The notes: generated by a model from the sequence alone, not told the origin. A stretch of DNA of 64,000 nt from Mycobacterium lentiflavum (GCF_022374895.2 NZ_CP092423.2:5580001-5644000), one strand, 5' to 3'. Shown: positions 51,609-60,811, counted from the first letter of the stretch. Program-made: numbers and translations.

Positions 51609-53330
51609 GTGTCGATCTCCGGCGAATTAGCGCGGGCCCGCCGCCTGACATTGGTTGCCGACGAGACCGGCGCCCGGGAACTGTTGCTGTCCCTGATGCC
51701 CGCGATCGAGCAAGAAGACCGCGACGACCTGATCCTGGAGGTCTTCGCGCAGCTGGGCGAGATCTACTTGGCGCGGGGCGCGAACGACGGAGTGCACGAG
51801 TGTATCCGGCGCATCCGCGACTGCCTGGCGATCTACTCCGCGATTATCGCCGGCACGATGCCGCAAGCCGCCGCTCAGGTGAGGATGCCGGCAGCCGACA
51901 TACCGCGGATGATCCGTCGCTATTCGCGACGAGCGCAGTTCCTGCAGACCGGCGTGAGCGCCGTGCTGGGCGATCACGAAGGCGCCGAGACGGCCCTGGC
52001 CGAGTTGAGCCGCTCCGACGATACGTTTCCCGAGCTGGCCGACGAGCACGCCCGGCTGATCGTGCAAGCGCAGGTGTTGTGCGCGACCGCGCTGTGTGAC
52101 GACGACCTGCATGTGCGGTCGGTTCCACTGTGGGAGCACGTGGTTGATGCGATCGACCGCCTGGGCGACGACGAATTCGACGACCAGCTGCGGGTGGACG
52201 CGTCCACCGCGTACGGCAGGTTCTGTGTCGAGACCGGCCGGCTAACCGAAGCCGAACCCTGGCTGCGTCGCGCCGGCGCTCGAGCGCGGGCGCGGGGATG
52301 GGAATTAGCCGAGGCGAGAACGCAATTGGAGCGCGCGGTGGCGCGGTGGCTGGTCAGTGATCACGCGGGGACCGAGCAGCTGGTCGCCGAGGCCTATCCC
52401 GTCATCGCACGATATGAACGGGCCCACGACGTCGCGCGGTGCTGGCTGTACCTGGGACTCACCCGGCTGGCATCCGGCGCGCTGGAAGGCGCCGACGAAT
52501 GCTGGGAGCATGCCGAGCGACACTGGCGCGAGCTGGGAAAGCCATTGCATCTGCACCGCATCCTGTTGCAGCGCAGCTGGATAGCGATTTTTTGGAGCAA
52601 ATTCGCCGACGCCGTCGAGCTGATCGCCCAGGCCCGGGAACTGCTGGACTCGTCGCCACGCAGCAGTTGGCTACAGTACGCCCAACTCGACAGTCATCTC
52701 GGCACGGTGTGGCGCGCGGATGCGTTGGCGGACCTCGGCTTCGACAGCTCGGGCGATCCCGACGAAACGCTGGAGGAAACCGAGGCGCGCCAAGCCGAAG
52801 GACTCGGGATCCTGAAGGGTGAGGTCGGCACTCCCGAATACTGGCGTGGCATGGCCAAACTCGAACAGGCCGCCGAGCTCAAGGTACCGGCCGCGCTCGC
52901 GGTCGACTCGGTGCGGTTTTCGATCGCCGACGCCGACGCGCGAGCGCGCTGGGCAACCAGCATTTCGGCACCCATCCTGGCCGGGGCCTTCGCCGTCGCG
53001 TACGAATGGGAGAACACCCAGCTGATCAGTGAGCTCGTCGAATATCACAGCGCTCGAGGCACTTTCGACACCGACCCGCAACGCCCGACCATCGGCGAAT
53101 GGGCGTCGACGGGCACCGCTACCGTGCTGGTCGACGCCGACCTGGAACCGGCGCTGGCCGCGGCCGGACCACCGGCGGCCGGCCGTTCGCTCACGCGACT
53201 CGGCCCGCTGCCGCCGCTGCAGATGCAGCCCGACAGCCCGCCGATCATGAGCCATTACCGCGCCCTGGCGCTACAACGCTACGGCCGCGACGTCACGGCC
53301 ACCGAACCCGCCTGGTCGACCTGGCCATGA
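51609..53330 (+). CDS. Helical-repeat (TPR-like) protein coupled to a CHAT protease
   Basis: The 573-residue protein has no signal peptide and is built of amphipathic helix pairs typical of TPR-like solenoids over residues 40-480, for example GRFCVETGRLTEAEPWLRRAGARA and LYLGLTRLASGALEGADECWEHAE. The C-terminal 100 residues are proline-rich and may be a linker. The stop overlaps the start of the CHAT gene (ATGA). In known CHAT systems a TPR protein or domain senses a signal and controls the protease, and this gene is the obvious candidate for that part. GTG at 51609 (VSISGELARARR) is preferred over the longer frame. The repeat call is by eye. Confidence 0.75.
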   Translation: MSISGELARARRLTLVADETGARELLLSLMPAIEQEDRDDLILEVFAQLGEIYLARGANDGVHECIRRIRDCLAIYSAIIAGTMPQAAAQVRMPAADIPRMIRRYSRRAQFLQTGVSAVLGDHEGAETALAELSRSDDTFPELADEHARLIVQAQVLCATALCDDDLHVRSVPLWEHVVDAIDRLGDDEFDDQLRVDASTAYGRFCVETGRLTEAEPWLRRAGARARARGWELAEARTQLERAVARWLVSDHAGTEQLVAEAYPVIARYERAHDVARCWLYLGLTRLASGALEGADECWEHAERHWRELGKPLHLHRILLQRSWIAIFWSKFADAVELIAQARELLDSSPRSSWLQYAQLDSHLGTVWRADALADLGFDSSGDPDETLEETEARQAEGLGILKGEVGTPEYWRGMAKLEQAAELKVPAALAVDSVRFSIADADARARWATSISAPILAGAFAVAYEWENTQLISELVEYHSARGTFDTDPQRPTIGEWASTGTATVLVDADLEPALAAAGPPAAGRSLTRLGPLPPLQMQPDSPPIMSHYRALALQRYGRDVTATEPAWSTWP

Positions 53331-54691
53331 GCGACCGGCTCACTCTGGTCCTGCGTTACGCCGACGTCGGGATCGCCACCTATGGCAGCTTGCGGATCAT
53401 CGGACAGCCGTCGCGGACGGTCACCTGGGTAGTGGAGGAGCCGCTGCTGCTGGCGGCCATCGAAGAGCTGACCGACGCCATCCCCGAGCCGCACGGCAGC
53501 GAGAGCCGTCGCGACGCCATCGAGCGAGCTTTGGCCACCGGGCCTTTCGCGAATCCGGACACCGAGCTCACCGTCGCCTACATCCTGGGCGTGCTGCTGA
53601 TCTCGACGCAGGGCTGGCAGCTGCTGAACGAGTGTGTTTCCTCGCCGCGCGCCACGTTGTTCGTGGCCCCCAGTGCGCGGCTGGCCCGCGTTCCCTGGGG
53701 GCTGCTCGCGGTGCCGAAATCAGGTCCGAGCAAAGAGGAACTGGTGCGCGCCCGCCAGGACGCCATCACATCCAGTGGTCGGGTGGCCGCCCGGATCCCT
53801 TGGCAGCTCGCGAATATCGGCGAACACACCGACGGCCATCGACTGATGGAGTTGGTCGACGTGCTGATGGCGGTGCCGGCGAACATCGTGCACGCGCCTC
53901 GCACACCGGCGCGATGGGACGCGCGACGCGACGGTCCGCCGGTGCTGGTCCTCGACCCGCGGGTGCCCGGGCAACGGCCCGACTCCGCACTCGGTTCGGT
54001 GCTCGGCAGACCCTCAGCGGAAACGCCATTGGCGCGACACTTCGCCGAACTGATGGGCGACCGTGCAGTACTTCCCGACGTCGACGGGGCGGTCGAACTG
54101 TTCCGGCGCCAGGACGCCGACCGGGGCTGGCTAGCCGGCATGCTCGGGCGGGCCCCCAGCAGGCTGCTCTACGTCGGCCACGCGAGTTCTGCTGACGCGC
54201 AGCATGATCACGCCGCCCAGGCCGACCGCGCGGCCCTGCATCTCGCTTGTACGGCGGCGGCCCCGGGCGATGCCGACACCATCGGGGACCATCGCCCGCT
54301 CACCGCGTCCGACCTGATGGCGCTGCGGCTGCCGATGCCGCCGCGGGTGGCCCTACTGGCCTGCGGGTCGGGCGGCGACTACCGATTCGACGAGGCGACC
54401 GGTCTGGTCGCGGCGATGATTCTGGGCGGCGCACAGCTGGTGACCGCCACGCTGTGGTCGCTGCCCACCACCGCCGCTTACCGCCAATTCGCCGCCAACG
54501 ACGGCGATGCGGCCGATCCGATGTCCGAGGTGGTCGTCGCCGTGGACCACGCGCACGAGGCCGACGACGCGGGATGCGCGGTCAATCGATGGCAGCGCGA
54601 ACAGATGCGGCGCTGGCGTGACGGAGACCTGGGCGCCAATCCGCTGTACTGGGCCGCACTGGTCACTTTCGCGGTCGACGGCGCACGCTAA
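53327..54691 (+). CDS. CHAT-domain caspase-like protease
   Basis: The 454-residue protein has the C-terminal features of the CHAT family (caspase fold, clan CD): the hydrophobic strand and histidine in LLYVGHASSAD with H285, and the cysteine in VALLACGSGGD with C346, then TGLVAAMILGGAQLVTATLWSLP, which is a strong CHAT signature. Both catalytic residues are kept, so it is predicted to be an active cysteine protease. The N-terminal 100 residues form a separate beta-rich part. It is translationally coupled to the preceding helical-repeat gene. Its stop overlaps by 4 bases the end of a convergent small gene. The target is unknown; the two unknown genes downstream are candidates. Confidence 0.85.
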   Translation: MSDRLTLVLRYADVGIATYGSLRIIGQPSRTVTWVVEEPLLLAAIEELTDAIPEPHGSESRRDAIERALATGPFANPDTELTVAYILGVLLISTQGWQLLNECVSSPRATLFVAPSARLARVPWGLLAVPKSGPSKEELVRARQDAITSSGRVAARIPWQLANIGEHTDGHRLMELVDVLMAVPANIVHAPRTPARWDARRDGPPVLVLDPRVPGQRPDSALGSVLGRPSAETPLARHFAELMGDRAVLPDVDGAVELFRRQDADRGWLAGMLGRAPSRLLYVGHASSADAQHDHAAQADRAALHLACTAAAPGDADTIGDHRPLTASDLMALRLPMPPRVALLACGSGGDYRFDEATGLVAAMILGGAQLVTATLWSLPTTAAYRQFAANDGDAADPMSEVVVAVDHAHEADDAGCAVNRWQREQMRRWRDGDLGANPLYWAALVTFAVDGAR

Positions 54692-54993
54692 ACTGCGGCC
54701 AGCCACGACGCATGAACGGCCAAGACGTCGTCGGGCAGCGAAAGATCTTCGCGGGCAGCGGGATCGAACGCCACCAGAACGACGAGGCCGGGCCGCAGCA
54801 CCGACACGTCCAAGTCATCCTCACAGCGCGCCAATCGGCCGATGAACGTCTCGCCCGACACGGCGACCACTTCGATGAAAACCTGCCGCTCACCGGCGAC
54901 TTTGCGCACGGTGCCGACGCCGACGGTGCGGCCCTCGGCGTTGCCATGCCGCCAGAACGCCACCCGGTAAAGCAATGTCATCAGCTTCTTCAT
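54688..54993 (-). CDS. Hypothetical 101-residue protein
   Basis: Begins MKKLMTLLYRVAFWRHGNAEG and continues with a beta-rich core (GVGTVRKVAGERQVFIEVVA, GETFIGRLARCEDD, GLVVLVAFDPAARED) like a small OB- or SH3-like barrel. No membrane segment. It is antisense to the CHAT set, overlapping its stop by 4 bases and divergent from the next gene. The longer upstream frame has no support. I do not recognise the family. Confidence 0.7.
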   Translation of the reverse strand: MKKLMTLLYRVAFWRHGNAEGRTVGVGTVRKVAGERQVFIEVVAVSGETFIGRLARCEDDLDVSVLRPGLVVLVAFDPAAREDLSLPDDVLAVHASWLAAV

Positions 54994-55076
54994 ACATCCA
55001 GAGTGTGGGTGCCGGGCGGCTACCGAACCCAACTTTTTGGCTAGGGGTATCTGCGAAATGCCCCTATCCTGTGCTG

Positions 55077-56396
55077 ATGAGCGCGGACCCACAGCTGGCC
55101 ACCACGGTGGCCGCCGGCCATCCACGCCGGTCCGTGATCGACCAGGCGTGGCGGGCAATCGGGCTCGGCGTCGAGGTGCTCAGCAGCGACGATGGCGGAC
55201 CATTGACCCGAACCGTCAAACGCATCATCGATCCGCTGGTGCTGCGGCTACGGTCCAACCCGCAGTATTCCGCCCCGGTGGTCGCACCCGACACCGCCGC
55301 GGCAATGCACGAACTGATCGTGGGCAGCGCATCCGAATTGCGCGCCGCTGCAGCGTGGTTCGAGGTCCTCAAGCTCGAGCGCCGCAGGCAGCGGATCCGT
55401 TCCGGAAACGCCCAGGAGCTCTACTTCCCCGTCTGCTACGAGCTGGCGGTCACCAAAGGCGCACCGGCGCCAGAGGATCGCGAAGCCGCGGCCACCGTGC
55501 TCGGCGAGATTCACCAGGGCCGCGACCGTACCGCGATCGAAGTCCTGCACCAGTACGTGGCCGGCCAGGATGTCGTTGCCACGCTTACCGATCAGCTCGA
55601 ACACAGTTGGCGTGACGTGCGGGCGAGCCAGACCGTGACGGGTCCGTTCCTGGCCGAGCTGGGTACGGTGCTCGGGCCGGCCCATGGCCACCGCGCAGCG
55701 ACCGCGCGCCAGCGGGTGTGGTCAGCCATGATCAGCGACACCACCCCGTACAACCTGGGCGCTCTGGTCCGTGTCGAATCGGCCGACCTACCCTGGTCGA
55801 TCGTAGATCTGGGCTTGAGTTCGGTTGCGCCGCAACGGCCCCCGCGCATCGCAGGCGGTGCCGATGGCGATCGCCCGTTGGATCGCAGCGTGGTGGATCG
55901 GGTACGCGCGACGCTGCGCCGCGCCCTGGACCGCGACGCCCTGCCCGACATCCCGTTGCTTTGCGAAGAAGAGGTCGACCGCGCCTGTGCTCCGTGGGGG
56001 CTGCTCTCGGAGGACAAGCAGGCCACGCTGGTGGCCGGCATCGAGGTCGCGGTCGAGCTGGCACCGCTGGACCGATCTGTCACCAGCCGCTACGCGCTGG
56101 CGGCGCAGATCCAGGCGCGGCTGCGTAAGGAGGCGTACGTGCTGCACGCGCGGCGCTATCTCGCCGAGGGCGCCCCGATGCATCCGCGGCAACGCCAGGT
56201 GGTCGACGACCTCGCGGCGTATGCGCCGCCCTACCTGAGCCGCCTGTGGGCTCGCCTGCACGGCCGTGACGTGTGGCAGGAGTCGTGCGAGGACGTCGAC
56301 GAGATGCGGTCGCTGCTGGAGGGTGTCGCGCGGTCGGTGAGCCTCGATCACCGCCAGCGGATCAAATCGATGCTGGAACTGCAGGTGGCCGGATGA
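55077..56396 (+). CDS. Conserved protein of unknown family in the CHAT gene set
   Basis: A 439-residue soluble protein beginning MSADPQLATTVAAG; a GTG two codons earlier (55071) is an alternative start. It appears largely helical and arginine-rich, with QAWRAIGLGVEVL near residue 20, a central YFPVCYELAVTKG and a C-terminal YLSRLWARLHGRDVW. I cannot place it in a family. Its stop overlaps the start of the next gene (ATGA). The organisation with the CHAT protease upstream suggests it is a regulator or substrate, which is inference only. Confidence 0.75.
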   Translation: MSADPQLATTVAAGHPRRSVIDQAWRAIGLGVEVLSSDDGGPLTRTVKRIIDPLVLRLRSNPQYSAPVVAPDTAAAMHELIVGSASELRAAAAWFEVLKLERRRQRIRSGNAQELYFPVCYELAVTKGAPAPEDREAAATVLGEIHQGRDRTAIEVLHQYVAGQDVVATLTDQLEHSWRDVRASQTVTGPFLAELGTVLGPAHGHRAATARQRVWSAMISDTTPYNLGALVRVESADLPWSIVDLGLSSVAPQRPPRIAGGADGDRPLDRSVVDRVRATLRRALDRDALPDIPLLCEEEVDRACAPWGLLSEDKQATLVAGIEVAVELAPLDRSVTSRYALAAQIQARLRKEAYVLHARRYLAEGAPMHPRQRQVVDDLAAYAPPYLSRLWARLHGRDVWQESCEDVDEMRSLLEGVARSVSLDHRQRIKSMLELQVAG

Positions 56397-57520
56397 AATT
56401 GGTTGCCGAGTCCGGCCTTTGGACCGTGGGGCCCGCCAGTGCCCAGACGCCGCTGGCCGCGGTGCTGGAAGTCAGCGGCGCCGTGCTGTCCTGGACGATC
56501 GATGATCCACCCGGCGACGAGCGAACCCAGATCACCTTCACCGATCTGTCGCGTGCGGACTGGCTGTGGCGCGTGTTCGGCGAGGCCGGCCATGTCGCGC
56601 TGACCGCCGCGGCAAACGCGACCGGCGGCACCACCGAGCTCACCGGCGTCGACATCGTGCCGGGTTCGGTCGAACCGCTGCGCCGGCTGGCGGTCGGGCA
56701 TTGGCTGCGGCGCTGGTGGCCGGCGAGTCAGCGAGACGGCATCGCCGGCCTGGACGGCGCCCTGCTCGACCTCGAGGTCGCCCTGCTGACCGCCGGCGCG
56801 CAGGACTTCTTCACCGACGACACGCTGGATTCGGACGTGACCAGCCTGCTGGCGCCACACGCCGCGGCGTTGTTCACCCATGCCCGCAGCGACGATCCTC
56901 GCATCGCGAACCTGGTACGGGCGGGCGCCGATCTGGCCGACGAGGTCGGGGTGGACGACGACGCGTGGGCGGAACTTATTGCCGTCCTTGATGATTCGAG
57001 TGTGGCGTGGGCTTCGAAACTGTCCCAGCCCAGCGGACGCCGCGACGACTACGCCCTGGCCGCTGGTGCGGATGCGGGCTCCCGGCGCGGGGAGGCGATT
57101 GCCCGGGGCGTCGCGTCCATTCATTGGACCGCGGTACCCCCGGCCATCTTCGATGCGGGCGAGAACACCGTCGACTGGAGCGTCGAGGCGTCGGGCGCGG
57201 TGGTGCGCGCGGCGATCATCGGGCCGGACCTGCCGTCGGGCGTCGCGGTGCGATTGCAGTCCGGCGCGATCAGCGGCGCCGGTGCCCTGGACGGCGAGGG
57301 CCGCGCGATGCTCCCCCTGCTCGATGCCCAAGGCCAACCGATGACCGAGTCTGCCGCCTGGGATCACGATTGGACGGCGACCGCGGTGATCGTCGGGGCG
57401 CAGACCCGCGAGACCCGCGAGACCCGCGACCGGATCCGCCGTTGGCTACGCGCCCGGCTGGACCGGCCACCCGCGGACGCGTTCTTGGCCGAGATAGTGG
57501 CTTCGGAGTCCGCCTATTAA
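56393..57520 (+). CDS. Conserved protein of unknown family, coupled to the preceding gene
   Basis: A 375-residue protein beginning MKLVAESGLWTVGPAS; it overlaps the previous stop by 4 bases, so both are co-translated. The N-terminal half has LRRLAVGHWLRRWWPASQRDGI; the C-terminal half contains beta-rich segments (IHWTAVPPAIFDAGENTVDW, VVRAAIIGPDLPSG) that could form an immunoglobulin-like domain. A 9-base repeat near 57408-57434 encodes ETRETRETRD. Family not recognised. It closes the group of plus-strand genes that starts with the helical-repeat protein. Confidence 0.75.
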   Translation: MKLVAESGLWTVGPASAQTPLAAVLEVSGAVLSWTIDDPPGDERTQITFTDLSRADWLWRVFGEAGHVALTAAANATGGTTELTGVDIVPGSVEPLRRLAVGHWLRRWWPASQRDGIAGLDGALLDLEVALLTAGAQDFFTDDTLDSDVTSLLAPHAAALFTHARSDDPRIANLVRAGADLADEVGVDDDAWAELIAVLDDSSVAWASKLSQPSGRRDDYALAAGADAGSRRGEAIARGVASIHWTAVPPAIFDAGENTVDWSVEASGAVVRAAIIGPDLPSGVAVRLQSGAISGAGALDGEGRAMLPLLDAQGQPMTESAAWDHDWTATAVIVGAQTRETRETRDRIRRWLRARLDRPPADAFLAEIVASESAY

Positions 57521-57549
57521 GCGCACGAACAATTCCCTATGCTGAGCGA

Positions 57550-58605
57550 GTGCCAAACAACTATCGAGTCGTTCAGTGGAACACCGGAAACGTGGGCAAA
57601 AGCTCGCTCAAGTCGATCGCGGACAACCCGATCCTGGAGCTGGTCGGGTGCTTCGCCTGGTCTCCGGACAAGGTGGGCAAGGACGCCGGCGAATTGGTCG
57701 GCATCCCTGCGCTCGGGGTCGCGGCGACCAATGACATCGACGCGCTGCTCGCGTGCAAACCGGACTGCGTGGTCTACAACCCCATGTGGATCAACGTCGA
57801 CGAGCTGGTCGCAATCCTGTCCGCCGGCGTCAACGTGGTGACCACGGCGTCCTTCATCACCGGCCACAACCTGGGCGATGGCCGCGACCGGATCCTCGCG
57901 GCCGCCGAGAAGGGTGGCTCGACGATCTTCGGGTCCGGCGTGAGCCCGGGCTTCGCCGAGCTGCTGGCCATTGTCTCGGCGATGGTGTGCAACCGTGTCG
58001 ACAAGGTCACCGTCAACGAAGCCGCCGACACGACCTTCTACGACTCCCCGGAGACCGAGAAGCCGGTGGGCTTCGGGCAGCCGATCGACCACCCGGACCT
58101 GCCGGCGATGGCCGCCAAGGGCACCGCCATCTTCGGCGAGGCCGTCCGGCTGGTTGCCGACGCGCTCGGTGTCGAGCTCGACGAGATCAAGTGCGTGGCC
58201 GAGTTCGCCCAAACCACCGCCGACCTCGAGATGGCGTCGTGGACCATCCCGGCCGGACACGTCGCGGGCACCTACATCAGCTGGCAGGGCATCGTGAACG
58301 GCAAGACCCTGATCGACCTGAACGTCCGGTGGCGCAAGGGGCAGACGCTGGAACCCGACTGGAAGATCGAGCAGGACGGCTGGGTGATCCAGATCGACGG
58401 TCAGCCGACGGTGACGACCAAGGTCGGCTTCCTGCCGCCGCCGTACTTCGAGGCGACCACGCTGGAGGAATTCATGGACCTCGGCCACATCATGACCGCG
58501 GTGCCCGCGATCAACGCGATTCCAGCCGTGGTCGCCGCGGCACCCGGCATCGCCACTTACGCCGATCTTCCGCTGACGCTGCCGCGCGGTTTCGCGAAGA
58601 TCTAA
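57550..58605 (+). CDS. NAD(P)-dependent dihydrodipicolinate-reductase-like protein
   Basis: A 351-residue oxidoreductase beginning MPNNYRVVQWNTGNVGKSSL, where NTGNVG is the Rossmann dinucleotide loop. The overall pattern (VVYNPMWINVDELVAILSAGVNVVTT, FGSGVSPGFAELLAIVSAMVC) fits the DapB-like family that includes 2,4-diaminopentanoate dehydrogenase and many actinobacterial paralogues of unknown substrate. It is not the true DapB. The start is GTG. It overlaps the end of the convergent beta-lactamase-fold gene by 4 bases. Confidence 0.87.
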   Translation: MPNNYRVVQWNTGNVGKSSLKSIADNPILELVGCFAWSPDKVGKDAGELVGIPALGVAATNDIDALLACKPDCVVYNPMWINVDELVAILSAGVNVVTTASFITGHNLGDGRDRILAAAEKGGSTIFGSGVSPGFAELLAIVSAMVCNRVDKVTVNEAADTTFYDSPETEKPVGFGQPIDHPDLPAMAAKGTAIFGEAVRLVADALGVELDEIKCVAEFAQTTADLEMASWTIPAGHVAGTYISWQGIVNGKTLIDLNVRWRKGQTLEPDWKIEQDGWVIQIDGQPTVTTKVGFLPPPYFEATTLEEFMDLGHIMTAVPAINAIPAVVAAAPGIATYADLPLTLPRGFAKI

Positions 58606-59897
58606 CCCTCGCCCGACGCCGCCCTGGCCGGCGCGGCCGCCCGTCGCCGGGCAGGTTTGGCGTAGGTCGCGCCGAACTGGGGTACTTCGACCGGGCCCTG
58701 GTGCCGGGCGGCTTCCATCGCGGAGCGCAGCGGCCCGGCCAGCCCCGCGAACGAACCCATGTCGAACACCCGCGACGTCAGCAGCCGGTTGTGCACGTAT
58801 CCGAACGAGCCGCCCACCTCGGGGTCGGCCCAGCCGAGCGTGCCGCCCAGACCCACATGCCCGAACCCGTGCAACAGGCCCGGCACCGGCGACTCGTGGT
58901 AGCCGAGGTGAAAAGGCATGGGCACCACCATGTTCGCGTCCGGCCATTTGATTCGCGCTTGCCCGGCGAGCCCGCGGGACAACTCCTTGGACAGGTACTT
59001 CTTGCCGTCGATGCGGCCGTCGTTGGCCAGCACGGCGTACATCTTGGCCAGCGCGCGGCCGGTCACCACGCCGTTTGCCGCGGGGATCTCGCCGTCCAGG
59101 AACGGGGTGTCCCCCTGCATCAGCGACATGATGCCGGGGAAGTACATCGCGCCCAGCGCTCCCGAGTAGCGCATGTTGGCCACCCGTGGGGCGATGAAGT
59201 TGAACACCGGCGTCCGCACAATTCGTTTCTGTGGCATCAGGATCTGCGCCGGCTGCGTCGGCGAACCCTGCGGCGGCCGGCCCAGATGCAGGCCGTCGGT
59301 GTTCAGCGGACGCGCAACTTCCTGGCGGATCAGCTCTCGCATGCCTTTGCCCGTGATCGCCCGCGCCAGCCCGGACAGCAGCCACCCATAGGTCAACGCG
59401 TGATAGGCCTGCACGCCCCGCAAGTGGTCGACCGGCGCGGCGGCGAGCCGCTGCTCCATCACCAGGTGATCCATCAAATCCGTTTTGGTCACACCGCGCA
59501 GATGCGAAAGCCCGGCGCGATGGCGCAAGACGTCGCGCACGGTGATGTCACCTTTTCCGTTGGCCGAAAACTCGGGCCAGTACTCGGCGACCGGATCGTC
59601 GTAGGACAACAAGCCCCGGTCGGCCAGCCGATGGATCACCGTCGAGGCGACGCCCTTGGTCGCCGAGAAAACCATCGCGCCGGTGTCGGCGGTCCAGGGC
59701 TGGGTTCCGGCCCGGTCCGACCAACCCATCCAGACGTCGACGACAGGGACGCCGTCGATGTAGACGCTCAGGGCTCCCCCGCCGAGGCGCCGCCCTGGGA
59801 ACTGGTCAGCGAATTTCTTGACGACGTTCGCGAAATGCGGATCGGCGGCCCCGGACATGCCGCGGGGCAGACCGTCGTCAGTTACGAGCAGAGTCAT
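58602..59897 (-). CDS. Beta-lactamase-fold serine hydrolase (class C / esterase type)
   Basis: A 431-residue protein with the SxxK motif SATK (S78, K81), the tyrosine motif in QAYHALTYGW and a late HVGLGGTLGW region. This is the class C beta-lactamase / EstB esterase group, which is large in mycobacteria (for example LipL, LipE) and acts mostly on esters or lipids. There is no clear signal peptide. The start ATG at 59897 (MTLLVTDDGLPRG) begins the family homology; longer starts only add low-complexity residues. Substrate unknown. Confidence 0.88.
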   Translation of the reverse strand: MTLLVTDDGLPRGMSGAADPHFANVVKKFADQFPGRRLGGGALSVYIDGVPVVDVWMGWSDRAGTQPWTADTGAMVFSATKGVASTVIHRLADRGLLSYDDPVAEYWPEFSANGKGDITVRDVLRHRAGLSHLRGVTKTDLMDHLVMEQRLAAAPVDHLRGVQAYHALTYGWLLSGLARAITGKGMRELIRQEVARPLNTDGLHLGRPPQGSPTQPAQILMPQKRIVRTPVFNFIAPRVANMRYSGALGAMYFPGIMSLMQGDTPFLDGEIPAANGVVTGRALAKMYAVLANDGRIDGKKYLSKELSRGLAGQARIKWPDANMVVPMPFHLGYHESPVPGLLHGFGHVGLGGTLGWADPEVGGSFGYVHNRLLTSRVFDMGSFAGLAGPLRSAMEAARHQGPVEVPQFGATYAKPARRRAAAPARAASGEG

Positions 59898-60003
59898 GGT
59901 GCCCCCGAGCCTTGTGCGCATTGGGCAGCAACCGCCGCGGCGGCCCCTCCCCATTGAGGTGCGATACCAGATCGAAGCTATCAGTCGAGCAGAGACCGGA
60001 AAG

Positions 60004-60171
60004 TCACTTGGACGGATCGTGCTCCGGCGGCTCGCCGCCGTCGGCACCGGGCAAATGCTCGGGGGGCGAATCCCCCAGGAACTTCCGCAGCCGCAGCAGC
60101 TGATTGATCACGATGCCCAGGCCCAGCAGCATCAGCACTACGACTATCGCCACCACCGTTGCGGTGTTCAT
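60004..60171 (-). CDS. Small single-span membrane protein
   Basis: A 55-residue frame beginning MNTATVVAIVVVLMLLGLGIVI with one membrane helix (residues 4-24) and a charged proline-rich tail (RKFLGDSPPEHLPG). Hydrophobic profile and codon use look genuine. An in-frame ATG at 60189 would add six residues. Family unknown to me. The gene ends 106 bases from the start of the beta-lactamase-fold gene on the same strand. Confidence 0.6.
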   Translation of the reverse strand: MNTATVVAIVVVLMLLGLGIVINQLLRLRKFLGDSPPEHLPGADGGEPPEHDPSK

Positions 60172-60272
60172 AGCACCATTGTGATCCATCCCATGCCGGC
60201 CGAGTGATCGCGTCGTTTGCCCGCTAGACCGGGTAATCGCTCCCGCCGGGGCCGGGACGGACTCCGGTCCGG

Positions 60273-60297
60273 GTTTCGGAATTTCCCTTCGGGGTAG
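60273..60297 (+). promoter_or_regulatory. SigF-type promoter of the CsbD gene
   Basis: GTTT (60273-60276), 15 bases, then GGGTAG (60292-60297) agrees with the mycobacterial SigF consensus GTTT, 15-17 bases, GGGTA. It lies 41 bases before the ATG of the CsbD protein. CsbD genes are controlled by the general stress sigma factor in Bacillus, so the match makes biological sense. Confidence 0.65.
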
Positions 60298-60338
60298 CCG
60301 GACGAAGTACAGCATCGAGTCAATAGGAAGCGAAACGC

Positions 60339-60512
60339 ATGAGCACCGAAGACAAGATCAAGAACAAAATCGAAGATCTCGGCGGCCAGGCCAAGGAAGC
60401 CGTCGGCAAGCTGACCGGCGACAGCGACACCAAGAACGAAGGCCGTGCGGACCAGGCCAAGTCCAGCCTGAAGGACGCCGGCGAGAAGGTGAAGGACGCC
60501 TTCAAGAAGTAG
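60339..60512 (+). CDS. CsbD family stress protein
   Basis: A 57-residue soluble protein (MSTEDKIKNKIEDLGGQAKE to KDAFKK) that matches the CsbD family in length and motif order: IEDLGGQAKEAVGKLTGD, then EGRADQAKSSLKDAGEKVKDAF. CsbD proteins are small, highly charged, helical general-stress proteins of unknown mechanism. The ATG has AGGAAG in front. A SigF-type promoter precedes it and a strong intrinsic terminator follows 12 bases after the stop, so it is a complete single-gene unit. Confidence 0.9.
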   Translation: MSTEDKIKNKIEDLGGQAKEAVGKLTGDSDTKNEGRADQAKSSLKDAGEKVKDAFKK

Positions 60513-60523
60513 CTAGCAGTCTC

Positions 60524-60571
60524 GGCCAGCAGGTTTACTCAAGACATCGGTAAACCTGCTGGCCGTTTTTT
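60524..60571 (+). terminator. Rho-independent terminator of the CsbD gene
   Basis: Perfect 14-base inverted repeat GGCCAGCAGGTTTA (60524-60537) and TAAACCTGCTGGCC (60551-60564) with a 13-base loop, followed by G and six T (60566-60571). Terminators this regular are uncommon in mycobacteria. Confidence 0.93.
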
Positions 60572-60811
60572 ATGTCAGTCGACCTGTGCTCGGACAATTG
60601 CGCCGCTGAGTCCGCCGAGTACGCCCGGCTCTAGGGTCCGCCGAGCGCTCCTACCCGGGCTACAGCGACGACCGCGGCAGTCGGCCGCCACATCCCGGTA
60701 TTGCGGCTGGCTCCCAGGTAGCGATTGAGAAATGGCGCTTTGGGCAATCCTTACCGCTACCTGCGTCGAATGCAGATAATGCAAAGTCAGGACAAACACG
60801 GTGGGATACGC

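Noticed and set aside
57753-59957. 734-codon plus-strand frame across two genes
   Set aside because: Arg/Pro-rich shadow that overlaps a DapB-like gene and a beta-lactamase-fold gene, both with clear motifs.
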